From Ghiorsea bivora (GTDB taxonomy: Bacteria > Pseudomonadota > Zetaproteobacteria > Mariprofundales > Mariprofundaceae): a DNA stretch of 64,000 bases. The notes under the pieces are model-generated. The model did not search any database and was not told the origin of the DNA. It was given only the letters and a program-made list of their open reading frames with translations. This document shows, piece by piece, positions 29,864 through 39,018 of this stretch. Every line of letters begins with the position of its first letter. Within the stretch, counting starts at the first letter, position 1. A program made the position numbers and the translations under genes. Where the stretch lies: the NCBI RefSeq assembly GCF_000744415.1, contig NZ_JQLW01000010.1, positions 62,001-126,000 of the forward strand. The letters are read 5' to 3'.

Positions 29864-30256
29864 ATGCGCAAAACCATCTTACTTATCGATGATGAAAACT
29901 CTATTTTACAAATCACAACATTGGTATTGGAAGATGCAGGTTATCAAGTGGCTGCTTTTATATCCCCCACAGAAGCCATCACCTATTACAAGCAACATCA
30001 ACATGAAATTCATGCCACTATTCTCGATATGACCATGCCAGAAATGGATGGCATCACATGTGCCAAAGCCCTATGGAACATCAATGCTCAAGCAATCATC
30101 ATTTTATCATCGGGTTATACGGTTGAAGACATTACCCAACAGCATCAAGACGTGAAGTTTCATGCTTTTTTACAAAAGCCTTACCTGCCCCATACTTTGG
30201 TGGAACAACTGGAAGCTATATTGTGCGCTAACAATTCAGAGCCCGTACAAAATTAA
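29864..30256 (+). CDS. Stand-alone response-regulator receiver protein
   Basis: A 130-residue single-domain receiver. The acidic pocket is LLIDDE, the phosphoacceptor Asp is in ATILDMTMPEMDG, a Ser replaces the usual Thr in ILSSGY, and the conserved Lys is in LQKPY. It has no output domain, like CheY or Spo0F. The DMTMPEMDG and FxQKPY segments are strikingly like the receiver at the end of the MHYT kinase (3631-5913), so a phosphorelay between them is possible. The start at 29864 was preferred over 29849 because of the upstream GAGG. The stop overlaps a solo repeat terminus. Confidence 0.9.
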   Translation: MRKTILLIDDENSILQITTLVLEDAGYQVAAFISPTEAITYYKQHQHEIHATILDMTMPEMDGITCAKALWNINAQAIIILSSGYTVEDITQQHQDVKFHAFLQKPYLPHTLVEQLEAILCANNSEPVQN

Positions 30257-30273
30257 GGAAGCTCTGAATAAGT
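30255..30273 (+). repeat. Solo terminus related to element B
   Basis: AAGGAAGCTCTGAATAAGT matches the right-hand terminus of element B (31602-31620, read inwards) at 16 of 19 positions. It occupies the short space between the stop of the receiver gene and the stop of lptG. Together with element B it brackets lptG in inverted orientation. Confidence 0.55.
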
Positions 30274-31335
30274 TTAATAACCTTCCCTCAGTAACAATAA
30301 ATAACCTGCAATACCTAAAAACATCACGTCCGGCCACCAGGCTGCATAAATAGCCGGCAAGTATCCGCCATTGCTCATCACGTTCATCGATGTGTTAAAA
30401 ATGTAAAACAACAAGCCCAATGTTAACGCAGCCAGCAAACCTTTAGAGTTTGCCGAAATACGGCTACCCATATTACCACACAAACTATATGCCAACATCA
30501 CCATAATCAAACATGCCAGAGGTCCTGCAATCCTTTTATGCAGTTGATATTGGTATTGTTTTGCATCCAAACCTGCATCCGACAATGCCTGTGTAAACCG
30601 ATAAAGCGTAAGCCACTGCATATCCCTTGCCCTTGGTGCAGCAACAGTTTTAGGACCAATATTGGATTGCAATGTAAGCTGCGGTAGGCGCTGCACATGA
30701 ATGCCTTGTTTTTCATTAGGGTGACTGACGTACACCTTTTCTAAAAACCAAACGCCTTGTTCATAATATGCTTTACTTGCATCTGTTCGCCCTTTCCACT
30801 GACCTTGCTCATCTGTTTCTAACATCATCAATTTGAAGTATTTACCTTGCAGTGGTTGTATACGAAAGAACCTACCTTTATCACGAAACCATTGTTCCCC
30901 ATCCATTCGCACAGGTTTTCTACCCTGCACCAGCGTCTTTTCCATCGTATCTAATCGTACATTGGTGACAGGTTCAACCCACTCACCCAATGCAAACGTA
31001 AAAAAACCAACACAGCTCGCAAGCACCAACAGTGGTGTTAAAATAAAACGCAGTGACACCCCCGCCGCTCTAAGTGCAACCAACTCATGATGATGTGATA
31101 TTTCTGTCATATAAATTGCCGCACCCAGCAGCACAATTACTGGTAAAAAGTCTGCAACCATAAAAGGAACTTTGAGCATTAAATACTCAAACAAAAGACT
31201 CACTGTCATCGTTTTGCCTATCAATGCTGCTTTACTGAAAGACTCTGCAACCATAAACAAAAGAATCACACCCAAAGCAATCGCAACAATACGCATAAAA
31301 CTGGACACAAATATCCACCGAAATAAAACCGTCAT
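30274..31335 (-). CDS. lptG: LPS export ABC transporter permease LptG
   Basis: LptG forms, with LptF and the LptB ATPase, the inner-membrane extractor that feeds lipopolysaccharide to LptC-LptA-LptD. The 353-residue protein has the expected pattern of three N-terminal helices, a periplasmic jellyroll (WFRDKGRFFRIQPLQG) and three C-terminal helices. LVALRAAGVSLRFIL is the coupling-helix region. Normally lptF lies directly upstream; here only element B and a divergent symporter gene are found, so lptF must be elsewhere. LptF was considered, but the W-F-R-D motif and overall spacing fit LptG better. Confidence 0.88.
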   Translation of the reverse strand: MTVLFRWIFVSSFMRIVAIALGVILLFMVAESFSKAALIGKTMTVSLLFEYLMLKVPFMVADFLPVIVLLGAAIYMTEISHHHELVALRAAGVSLRFILTPLLVLASCVGFFTFALGEWVEPVTNVRLDTMEKTLVQGRKPVRMDGEQWFRDKGRFFRIQPLQGKYFKLMMLETDEQGQWKGRTDASKAYYEQGVWFLEKVYVSHPNEKQGIHVQRLPQLTLQSNIGPKTVAAPRARDMQWLTLYRFTQALSDAGLDAKQYQYQLHKRIAGPLACLIMVMLAYSLCGNMGSRISANSKGLLAALTLGLLFYIFNTSMNVMSNGGYLPAIYAAWWPDVMFLGIAGYLLLLREGY

Positions 31336-31434
31336 GCACGTATCGTAAGAGACTAAGCTTGAGATGCAACGTCAAAGCTATACATGTCAAAAACTTGCAG
31401 CGAATCATCATCAGGGCAGACTAGCGGCGCACGA

Positions 31435-31620
31435 AGGGAATTATGAATAAGTTTGGGTGGAGAAGATGGTGATTCAAAGTATGCAAGGTCACCAAAAGTA
31501 GACGCTCGTAAACAAAGTGTGAGCTGCATGGAATAGCCAAGCTATTGCTCAAAATCACAATGTAGAATTTGGGTACTCTGGGCGCAAGATACAAATTCAT
31601 GACTTATTCAAAACTTCCCT
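31435..31620. repeat. 186-bp palindromic MITE-like element B
   Basis: Terminal inverted repeats are imperfect: AGGGAATTATGAATAAGT on the left and AGGGAAGTTTTGAATAAGT read inwards from the right. The middle holds a small hairpin AATAGC-CAA-GCTATT (about 31532-31546), similar in layout to element A. No reading frame is present. It fills the spacer between lptG and the AGCS symporter. Bases 31336-31434 and 31621-31665 hold nothing else that I can name. Confidence 0.65.
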
Positions 31621-31665
31621 AACATAAACAAGGGCACGTACATCATGGCGAGGGGCGACGCATTT

Positions 31666-33156
31666 ATGAAGTTTTTAGTATCAATTTACCTATTTTTATT
31701 GAGCTCAACACCTGTCTTTGCTGCTGAAAGCAATGGTGTGGATAGCTTTTTTGGCACCATGAATGGCTATCTCGCCACCGTGCTTTTTTATGATGTTTTT
31801 CCTGGTGAAGCAGAGTTTCCATTTATTGTTGCATGGTTAAGCATGGGCGCAATTTACATGACCTTTCGTTTTGGTTTTATCAACTTACGCATGATTGCAC
31901 ATGCTTATAGTATTTTACGTGGCAAATACCAAAGCGCTGAAGACAAAGGTGAAGTGACGCCCTTCCAAGCGTTAACCACAGCCCTTTCAGCTACTGTTGG
32001 TTTGGGCAATATCGCAGGGGTTGCCATTGCCATCATCATTGGTGGGCCAGGCGCTATTATTTGGATGATGATTGCAGGTTTCTTTGGCATGTCCGCCAAG
32101 TTTACCGAGGTTACACTGGGGCAGCTTTACCGCCACACTCGCCCTGATGGGCGGCTGATGGGTGGTGCAATGTACTACTTATCCGAAGGTTTAGCAGAAA
32201 AAGGTTTTAAAGGTGTAGGTAAAACCCTTGCTATCATGTTTACTCTTTTTTGTATCGCAGCCTCATTGGGTGGTGGCAATGCTTTTCAAGTCTCACAGGC
32301 CATGGGGGCGGTGCAACATGAAATAACATTTTTTAAAGACTACCCTTGGATGTTTGGCATGATTATGGCAACATTGGTTGGTTTTGTGATTATTGGGGGC
32401 ATCAAACGCATTGCTCACGCTGCTGAAGCGATTGTGCCAACCATGGTGCTTATTTATGTGGTGACATGTTTATGGATTATTATTGCCAACATAGACGCAA
32501 TCCCAGATGCCCTTGCTACGATTTGGCAGGGTGCATTCTCCATGGAGGCAGGGTTTGGTGCTTTGGTTGGCGTAATTGTACAGGGCTTTAAACGCGCTGC
32601 ATTTTCCAGTGAAGCGGGCATTGGTTCAGCCGTGATTGCCCACTCTACAGCATCGGTAAAATACCCAGTGCGCCAAGGTATTGTAGCTTTATACGAACCT
32701 TTTATTGATACCATTATTATTTGCACCATGACTGCTTTGGTCATAGTGGTCACTGGTGTGTACAATGCACCTGAACATGTCGCACTGATTGATGCCAAAC
32801 AGGGTGCTGCCTTGACCTCTGTAGCTTTTGGTTCTGTTATACCTTGGTTTTCCAGTATTTTATCCCTTTCCGTGGTTCTATTCGCTTTTAGCACCATGAT
32901 TTCATGGTCATATTATGGCGAGCGCTGCTGGACATATATGTTTGGCGAACGCTTTTCCATGGTTTATAAAATCACCTTCTTAATTTTTATCGTGCTGGCA
33001 ACATTGGGCAGCCCTAGCAATATCCTTGACTTCAGCGACTTATTATTACTCGCCATGGCATTGCCCAACTTTATCGGCTTGTATATTTTACAAGGGAAAG
33101 TTGCCATAGCACTGGCTGAATACAAAGAAAAGCTGAGGAGTGGATTTAAGCACTAG
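31666..33156 (+). CDS. Sodium:alanine (AGCS) family symporter
   Basis: A 496-residue inner-membrane transporter of the alanine or glycine:cation symporter family. The family signature is seen around FQALTTALSATVGLGNIAGV and in GFKRAAFSSEAGIGSAVIAH, with about eleven hydrophobic helices. It probably takes up alanine or glycine with Na+. The residue choice is not readable from sequence. The start at 31666 gives a clean signal-like N-terminus and has AGGGG 10 bases ahead; ATG 31645 is an equally spaced alternative. Confidence 0.88.
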   Translation: MKFLVSIYLFLLSSTPVFAAESNGVDSFFGTMNGYLATVLFYDVFPGEAEFPFIVAWLSMGAIYMTFRFGFINLRMIAHAYSILRGKYQSAEDKGEVTPFQALTTALSATVGLGNIAGVAIAIIIGGPGAIIWMMIAGFFGMSAKFTEVTLGQLYRHTRPDGRLMGGAMYYLSEGLAEKGFKGVGKTLAIMFTLFCIAASLGGGNAFQVSQAMGAVQHEITFFKDYPWMFGMIMATLVGFVIIGGIKRIAHAAEAIVPTMVLIYVVTCLWIIIANIDAIPDALATIWQGAFSMEAGFGALVGVIVQGFKRAAFSSEAGIGSAVIAHSTASVKYPVRQGIVALYEPFIDTIIICTMTALVIVVTGVYNAPEHVALIDAKQGAALTSVAFGSVIPWFSSILSLSVVLFAFSTMISWSYYGERCWTYMFGERFSMVYKITFLIFIVLATLGSPSNILDFSDLLLLAMALPNFIGLYILQGKVAIALAEYKEKLRSGFKH

Positions 33157-33211
33157 AGAAATATCGTAATGCCGATTAGACTGCGCCAGACTTTAGAATC
33201 AGGTGGTCTTT

Positions 33212-33490
33212 ATGGACATTGACGTAAAAAAAATTGCAAACCTTTCCCGCATTCGTTTAACCGACGATGAGGCCAAAGCACTTGCCCCACAATTATCCAG
33301 TATTATGGGATATATTGATAAACTCAGTGAGGTGAACACCGAAGGTGTATCGCCAACCGCACATCCACATGATGTCGCCATGCCACAACGCGCTGATATT
33401 GTTACCAATACCGATCGTCGTGATGCTTTGCAAAAACCAGCCCCGCGTACGGAGTCTGGTTTGTACGTTGTACCCAAAGTGATTGAGTAA
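33212..33490 (+). CDS. gatC: Asp-tRNA(Asn)/Glu-tRNA(Gln) amidotransferase subunit C
   Basis: GatC is the small belt subunit that stabilises GatA-GatB. The 92-residue product shows the usual VKKIANLSRIRLTDDEAKAL start and the conserved RADIV and GLYVVPKVIE end. Start 33212 is preceded by AGGTGG; the frame is open to 33203. It heads gatC-gatA-gatB, which implies that Gln-tRNA and/or Asn-tRNA is made by transamidation. Confidence 0.95.
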   Translation: MDIDVKKIANLSRIRLTDDEAKALAPQLSSIMGYIDKLSEVNTEGVSPTAHPHDVAMPQRADIVTNTDRRDALQKPAPRTESGLYVVPKVIE

Positions 33491-33538
33491 CCATCTCACT
33501 TCCCCCTAAAAACCAAATTCATTTTTTGAGGACATATT

Positions 33539-35008
33539 ATGCCATTCCGTTCACTCAGTGACATTCAAGCTCAGCTCAATGCAGGCGAAAGAACTGCTGT
33601 TGAAGTTGCCCAACTTTATTTGGATCGCATCAAACAATACAACGATGATTTGAATGCTTTTGTACACATCGATGCCGAGCATGTATTAGCCCAAGCCCAA
33701 GCATCCGATGCTTATCGCGCAGATCACGAGCCACGTCCACTCGAAGGTTTACCGATTGCCGTCAAAGATATTTTCTGCACGCAAAATGGTCCAACGCGTT
33801 GTTGTTCAAATATCTTGGAAGGTTTTGAAGCGCCTTATGACGCGCATGTGATTACCCGCTTAAAAGAAGCCGGCGCTGTACTGGTTGGAAAAACCAATAT
33901 GGATGAGTTTGCCATGGGTTCATCCAATGAAACATCTGCATTTGGTGGCTGTAAAAACCCTTGGAACACCGATTGTATCCCGGGTGGTTCATCGGGTGGT
34001 TCGGCAGTTGCCGTGGCTGCTGGTTTAACCCCTGCAGCATTGGGCACTGATACAGGTGGCTCGATTCGTCAGCCTGCGGCATTGACTGGTTTGGTGGGTT
34101 TAAAACCGACTTACGGTCGTATTTCGCGCCGTGGTATCATCGCATTTGCTTCATCATTAGACCAAGCTGGTCCAATGACACGTACCGTTAAAGATGCAGC
34201 ATTGCTCACATCTATTATGTCTGGACATGATGCAGGTGATGCAACTTCTGTTGCTGATGCGCCAAACTTTGATTGGTTAACCGCTTGTGAAGCCAAAGAT
34301 ATGAAGGGTTTAAAAATTGGTAAACCCAAAGAGTATTTTATTGATGGTATGGATGAGGAAGTACGCGCCCAAGTGGAAGCTGCATTGAAAAAATGTGAAG
34401 ATATGGGTGCTGAAATTGTTGATATTTCACTACCACACACCGAATATGCAGTGGCAGCTTATTATGTGATTGCGCCATCGGAAGCATCGACCAACTTATC
34501 GCGTTATGATGCGGTTCGATTTGGCCATCGTTGTGACAACCCTGAAGATTTAGAAGATATGTATGCCCGTTCACGCGATGAAGGTTTTGGTGATGAAGTC
34601 AAACGTCGTATTTTGACAGGTACATTCGCTCTTTCATCGGGTTATTACGATGCATATTATTTAAAAGCACAAAAAGTACGCACACTTATCAGCCAAGATT
34701 TCAAAGAGGCCTTTGAAAAAGTGGATGTGATTGCCACACCAACTAGCCCCATTCCAGCATTTAAATCGGGTGAAAAAACTGAAGACCCATTAACCATGTA
34801 TTTATCTGATATTTTCACCATTGCTGTGAACTTGGCAGGTTTACCTGGCTTGTCACAACCTTGTGGTTTCGCCCAAGGTTTACCTGTGGGTTTACAATGG
34901 ATTGCCCCTGCTTGGCAGGAAGATAAAATTTTGGCAGCTGCATCTGCTTACGAAAATGCTACGGACTGGCACAATCAGCATCCAAAAGAATTCGGAGGTG
35001 AAACATGA
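33539..35008 (+). CDS. gatA: Asp-tRNA(Asn)/Glu-tRNA(Gln) amidotransferase subunit A
   Basis: GatA is the amidase that releases ammonia from glutamine for GatB. The Ser-cisSer-Lys triad is visible as Lys76 (IAVKDIF), Ser151 (PGGSSGGSA) and nucleophile Ser175 (DTGGSIRQPA). The 489-residue length is standard. GAGGACA lies ahead of the ATG. The last four bases overlap gatB as ATGA. Confidence 0.97.
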   Translation: MPFRSLSDIQAQLNAGERTAVEVAQLYLDRIKQYNDDLNAFVHIDAEHVLAQAQASDAYRADHEPRPLEGLPIAVKDIFCTQNGPTRCCSNILEGFEAPYDAHVITRLKEAGAVLVGKTNMDEFAMGSSNETSAFGGCKNPWNTDCIPGGSSGGSAVAVAAGLTPAALGTDTGGSIRQPAALTGLVGLKPTYGRISRRGIIAFASSLDQAGPMTRTVKDAALLTSIMSGHDAGDATSVADAPNFDWLTACEAKDMKGLKIGKPKEYFIDGMDEEVRAQVEAALKKCEDMGAEIVDISLPHTEYAVAAYYVIAPSEASTNLSRYDAVRFGHRCDNPEDLEDMYARSRDEGFGDEVKRRILTGTFALSSGYYDAYYLKAQKVRTLISQDFKEAFEKVDVIATPTSPIPAFKSGEKTEDPLTMYLSDIFTIAVNLAGLPGLSQPCGFAQGLPVGLQWIAPAWQEDKILAAASAYENATDWHNQHPKEFGGET

Positions 35009-36432
35009 GCTGGGAAGTTGTAATCGGATTAGAAGTTCATTGCCAAATCAATACCAAAACCAAAGCCTTCTGTGGCTGCTCAACTGAATTTGGTGCAGAG
35101 CCAAACTCACAAACTTGTCCTGTATGTTTGGGGATGCCTGGTCAATTGCCCGTGCTTAATGATGAAGCAGCGCGTAAAACCATTTTGACGGGGCTTGCCA
35201 TCAACGCAAACATCAACCTTGAATCCAAATTTGACCGTAAAAACTATTTCTACCCAGATCTTCCAAAAGGTTATCAAATCTCTCAATTTGCAGTACCTAT
35301 CGTTGAAGGTGGTTATATCGATATCCCTACCAAAGATGGTGAAAAACGTCTTGGTGTGACCCGTATTCATATGGAAGAAGATGCAGGTAAATCCATGCAT
35401 GAAGGTTTGGATGCTGTGTCGCACATCGACTTGAACCGCTCAGGTATTCCATTGATGGAAATTGTATCTGAGCCAGACATGCGCTCTGCCGATGAAGCCA
35501 TTGCTTATTTGAAACAACTGCATCAAATCATCAAGTTTCTAGGCGTTTCTGGTGCAGATATGGAAAAAGGTCAGTTCCGTTGTGATGCCAATGTTTCTGT
35601 ACGCCGCAAAGGTGAACCCTTGGGCACACGCACTGAAATGAAGAATATGAACTCATTCCGCTTTATCAAACAAGCCATTGAGTTTGAAGTCTTGCGTCAA
35701 ATTGAAATCATTGAAGACGGTGGTGAAGTCAAACAAGAATCTCGCCTTTGGGATTCGGTGAAAAATGAATCACGTTCGATGCGTAGCAAAGAAGAAGCCC
35801 ATGATTACCGGTATTTCCCAGAGCCTGATTTGCCACCATTGCGTGTCACCCAAGAAGAAGTTGATAACATCAAAGCGGGTATGCCTGAGTTACCCAACCA
35901 ATTGCGTAAACGCTTTGAAACGGAATTTGGTTTATCTGCTTATGATGCGGATGTACTCACCCAAACCCAAGCTTTAGCCCAATGGTATGAAGCACTGGTC
36001 GCTGCCCACCCCGCGAATCCTAAGCAATGTGCCAACTGGCTTGCCAATGAGCTGCTTGGTCGCCTTAAAGAGTTGGGTAAAGATATTTCTGAATCACCCA
36101 TATCTGCACAAGCATTGGCATCATTGCTAGATAGAATTGCTGATAACACCATTTCAGGAAAAATCGCCAAAGATGTACTCGATGCCATGATGGAATCAGG
36201 TAAAGATGTGGATACCATTATTGATGAAAAAGGACTAAAACAAGTCTCTGACACGGGTGCCATTGATAGCATGATTCAAGAAGTCTTGGATGCCAATCCA
36301 GGACAAGTTGAAGCATACAAAGGCGGACAAGATAGATTGTTCGGTTTCTTTGTCGGGCAAGTGATGAAAGCCTCCAAGGGCAAAGCCAACCCTGCAATGG
36401 TCAACCAACGCCTCAAAGAACTTTTGGGCTAA
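35005..36432 (+). CDS. gatB: Asp-tRNA(Asn)/Glu-tRNA(Gln) amidotransferase subunit B
   Basis: GatB phosphorylates the mischarged aminoacyl-tRNA and amidates it with ammonia tunnelled from GatA. WEVVIGLEVHCQINTKTKAF at the start, four zinc-type Cys in CGCSTEFGAEPNSQTCPVCLG and the C-terminal helical YqeY-like tail (NPGQVEAYKGGQ, VMKASKGKANP) are intact. Length 475 is normal. The AsmA-like gene follows after 6 bp. Confidence 0.97.
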   Translation: MSWEVVIGLEVHCQINTKTKAFCGCSTEFGAEPNSQTCPVCLGMPGQLPVLNDEAARKTILTGLAINANINLESKFDRKNYFYPDLPKGYQISQFAVPIVEGGYIDIPTKDGEKRLGVTRIHMEEDAGKSMHEGLDAVSHIDLNRSGIPLMEIVSEPDMRSADEAIAYLKQLHQIIKFLGVSGADMEKGQFRCDANVSVRRKGEPLGTRTEMKNMNSFRFIKQAIEFEVLRQIEIIEDGGEVKQESRLWDSVKNESRSMRSKEEAHDYRYFPEPDLPPLRVTQEEVDNIKAGMPELPNQLRKRFETEFGLSAYDADVLTQTQALAQWYEALVAAHPANPKQCANWLANELLGRLKELGKDISESPISAQALASLLDRIADNTISGKIAKDVLDAMMESGKDVDTIIDEKGLKQVSDTGAIDSMIQEVLDANPGQVEAYKGGQDRLFGFFVGQVMKASKGKANPAMVNQRLKELLG

Positions 36433-36438
36433 AAGGAT

Positions 36439-38928
36439 ATGAAAGAGTCATCACGTCGGTGGATTTTTGCCAGCGTGGTGGCCGCCCTTGCCTTAACCTT
36501 TACCCTTAGCAATATCAATGAAACAAAGCTTTACCATGCAATCAAAACACAATTGGCGCAAACAGGCGTCATACTGGATGCAAAAGGTTTAAATCTTAGC
36601 CCCATGTATATGGGTTCGATTCGTTTAAACGATGTAAACATCCAAACCCAAGCTTTTACTTTGCAAGCTGAACAAATTTCAATTGATTTAAACTTGGCAG
36701 CACTACTTACAGGCAAAGCTTTGCCACAGGCTCTTTATATTCGTTTTGCGGACATCAATGTTTTGCAAACTGAAAAAGAATCTTGGTTGAACTTTATAGA
36801 AAGCGAGCGGTTTAAACTAAAACGCATTGATATTTCTCAAAGTGAGATTCATTTTGAACAACAACACATTACCCTAGAACAAACCGACCTCGACATCCGT
36901 GATATTGGAAAAAACAAAAATCCTCGCGCTGAACTACGCGCACATATTGGTGATGGTCGTATTGATGCGCACGGCTATCTACATCTCAGACATGGAAAAC
37001 TCACCCGTGGTTTCTCCCGCATCAAGCTGATTGATATCCCCCTTTCTTTTATAGCACACGATACAACGCTGGAAACATTAACGGGTTCTATTACAGCCCA
37101 TATGTACCAAGACAAACCATGGCAAACATTTGGACACCTTGCCCTGCAAAAAAACAAACGGAACTATATGGAGCTACGTGGTAAGCTGAAAGAAAATAAA
37201 TCGAAACTTTTTGTGATTAGTGACATGGTGCTTAAAATAAAAGATGCTGGTAATGTGCAAATTTCAGGTTCTTGTAACACTTGGAACACATGCCAAATCA
37301 ACAGCCAAAGCACATCGTTAAACTTAGAACCTATTGCCAACCTTTTCAACAATACAAAATATAAACATTTTGCACAAAATAACAGTCTAAAAAATATTCT
37401 TATCCAAACGGACTGGAATGCAGATAACTTTAGTAGCCAAGGTCAATTCTCTTGGAACAAAATAAATTACAGCTTATCAACACCATTACCACAACAAAAA
37501 GAAGTCAATATTGGTGCGGGCAAGTTTACATTTGAAGGTCTCTCATTCTCCAATAAATCACATTGGCATTTACAATCAGCGACTCTATCCACAGCAGACA
37601 ACAAAAATGCAAGCATCAATATCACTTCAGCAACGCTGCAGCCTGATAGTTGGAAGGTCCCCTTACAATTGCAACATAGCTCTTTATGGCTGCCTTTGAG
37701 TCAAATCATGTTTGACCAGCAAGCACATAACAAAAATATTAGCGGTGATGGTACATTAACGGGGCACCTTGTTATCAAACATACAGCAGAGAAAAGTCAC
37801 ACCATAAACTTTGACATTGATGCCAGTCAAAGTTCATTTTCTTGGTTAGGTTACAAAAAACCTAAAAATATTCCCCTCACCTTACAAGGCAATATCATAT
37901 GGGAAAATGATGAGGTACAGCCGAGTTCTTTACGATCATCAATTCAATTGGCAGATAGTTATGCCAACATCACCTTCAAACCAGCAAAATTAACACTACA
38001 AAACATGGCAATAGATTTTAATCAGTTGAGTAACCAGGGAATTATATTGGCTCAGCCTTTGCAGCAGTGGCATGGCAATATCGCAGGCAATATAAATATA
38101 GACTTAGAACAACAACAATTGCTTCATGCACAGCTTCAGCTTCATAAGTTTGGTGTAAAAAAACATCGACTCACAGGTCAGATCAACTATGTAGGCAAAC
38201 AATGGCATATACCCCAGTTATCATGGCAGTTTGAAAAAAACCGTGTCCAGTTTACCACCAACCAACATGCCCAAGTGAACATCAATGCTGAATACTTAGA
38301 CAGCGCTGGTTTAACCAGCTTACTGCAAATACCACTCACCGCGACAGGAAGTTTTACTGCACAAAAACTTATCATGCCATTGGGCACATTGAGTCAAACC
38401 TCAGCAACCTATAATCTCAATGAACATGCGTTAAAGTTTAAGAAATTGAAGTCCCACTTCTACCAAGGCAAACTACGCGCCAAAAAACTAACTATCGCTG
38501 CCGAAAACAATCAACTACACATCACAAGCCTTATCCAAGCTGGTGGTATTCGCCTCAATAGCTGGTTATGGCTGCATAAACAGTTTGATGGCTACCTTGA
38601 AGGCAGTGTTTACGCAACCTTAAACCTTGATGCTCATTTCAACCCACAGGGTAAGTTAAACAGCTGGCAAGGTGATGGTGACATCATGGTCTATAATGCC
38701 AAGTGGCTATTAAATAACAAACGCATCCAAGCAGATAAATTGGCACTATCGATACGTAAACGAGAGCAATTTACCGCAGCGCTAAACATCACCAAACACC
38801 AGCAACAAAGCAGTGGTCGTATCACGATTGATGCTGATGCAAATATAGCAGGTCATTTCAATTGGCAGAATAAGTCATTTAAACTTTATAAAACTTGGCC
38901 ACATTTAAATTACCAACAGCAGCCCTAA
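36439..38928 (+). CDS. Large AsmA/YdbH-like membrane-anchored protein
   Basis: An 829-residue protein with one N-terminal membrane helix (WIFASVVAALALTFTL) and a long, beta-rich periplasmic part with repeated hydrophobic-polar strands. This is the layout of AsmA-like proteins, which form lipid-conducting bridges between the inner and outer membranes. LSPMYMGSIRLNDVNIQTQ near residue 54 matches the start of the AsmA/YdbH region. A specific subfamily cannot be named. It follows gatB after 6 bp and is closed by a terminator at 38966, so it is probably co-transcribed with gatCAB. Confidence 0.68.
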   Translation: MKESSRRWIFASVVAALALTFTLSNINETKLYHAIKTQLAQTGVILDAKGLNLSPMYMGSIRLNDVNIQTQAFTLQAEQISIDLNLAALLTGKALPQALYIRFADINVLQTEKESWLNFIESERFKLKRIDISQSEIHFEQQHITLEQTDLDIRDIGKNKNPRAELRAHIGDGRIDAHGYLHLRHGKLTRGFSRIKLIDIPLSFIAHDTTLETLTGSITAHMYQDKPWQTFGHLALQKNKRNYMELRGKLKENKSKLFVISDMVLKIKDAGNVQISGSCNTWNTCQINSQSTSLNLEPIANLFNNTKYKHFAQNNSLKNILIQTDWNADNFSSQGQFSWNKINYSLSTPLPQQKEVNIGAGKFTFEGLSFSNKSHWHLQSATLSTADNKNASINITSATLQPDSWKVPLQLQHSSLWLPLSQIMFDQQAHNKNISGDGTLTGHLVIKHTAEKSHTINFDIDASQSSFSWLGYKKPKNIPLTLQGNIIWENDEVQPSSLRSSIQLADSYANITFKPAKLTLQNMAIDFNQLSNQGIILAQPLQQWHGNIAGNINIDLEQQQLLHAQLQLHKFGVKKHRLTGQINYVGKQWHIPQLSWQFEKNRVQFTTNQHAQVNINAEYLDSAGLTSLLQIPLTATGSFTAQKLIMPLGTLSQTSATYNLNEHALKFKKLKSHFYQGKLRAKKLTIAAENNQLHITSLIQAGGIRLNSWLWLHKQFDGYLEGSVYATLNLDAHFNPQGKLNSWQGDGDIMVYNAKWLLNNKRIQADKLALSIRKREQFTAALNITKHQQQSSGRITIDADANIAGHFNWQNKSFKLYKTWPHLNYQQQP

Positions 38929-38965
38929 AATAATAACTTCCACGTAGCAGCGCACCTATCTCAAC

Positions 38966-38993
38966 AAAAAAGCTGCATCTCTGCAGCTTTTTT
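38966..38993. terminator. Bidirectional terminator between AsmA-like gene and amtB
   Basis: Perfect 12-bp stem AAAAAAGCTGCA / TGCAGCTTTTTT with a TCTC loop, giving a T run on each strand. It lies between convergent stops at 38928 and 39019. Confidence 0.9.
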
Positions 38994-39018
38994 CACCTAG
39001 CATTACAACATAGAAAAT

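Noticed and set aside
30274-31335. Naming the permease LptF
   Set aside because: The W-F-R-D periplasmic motif and helix spacing fit LptG better.
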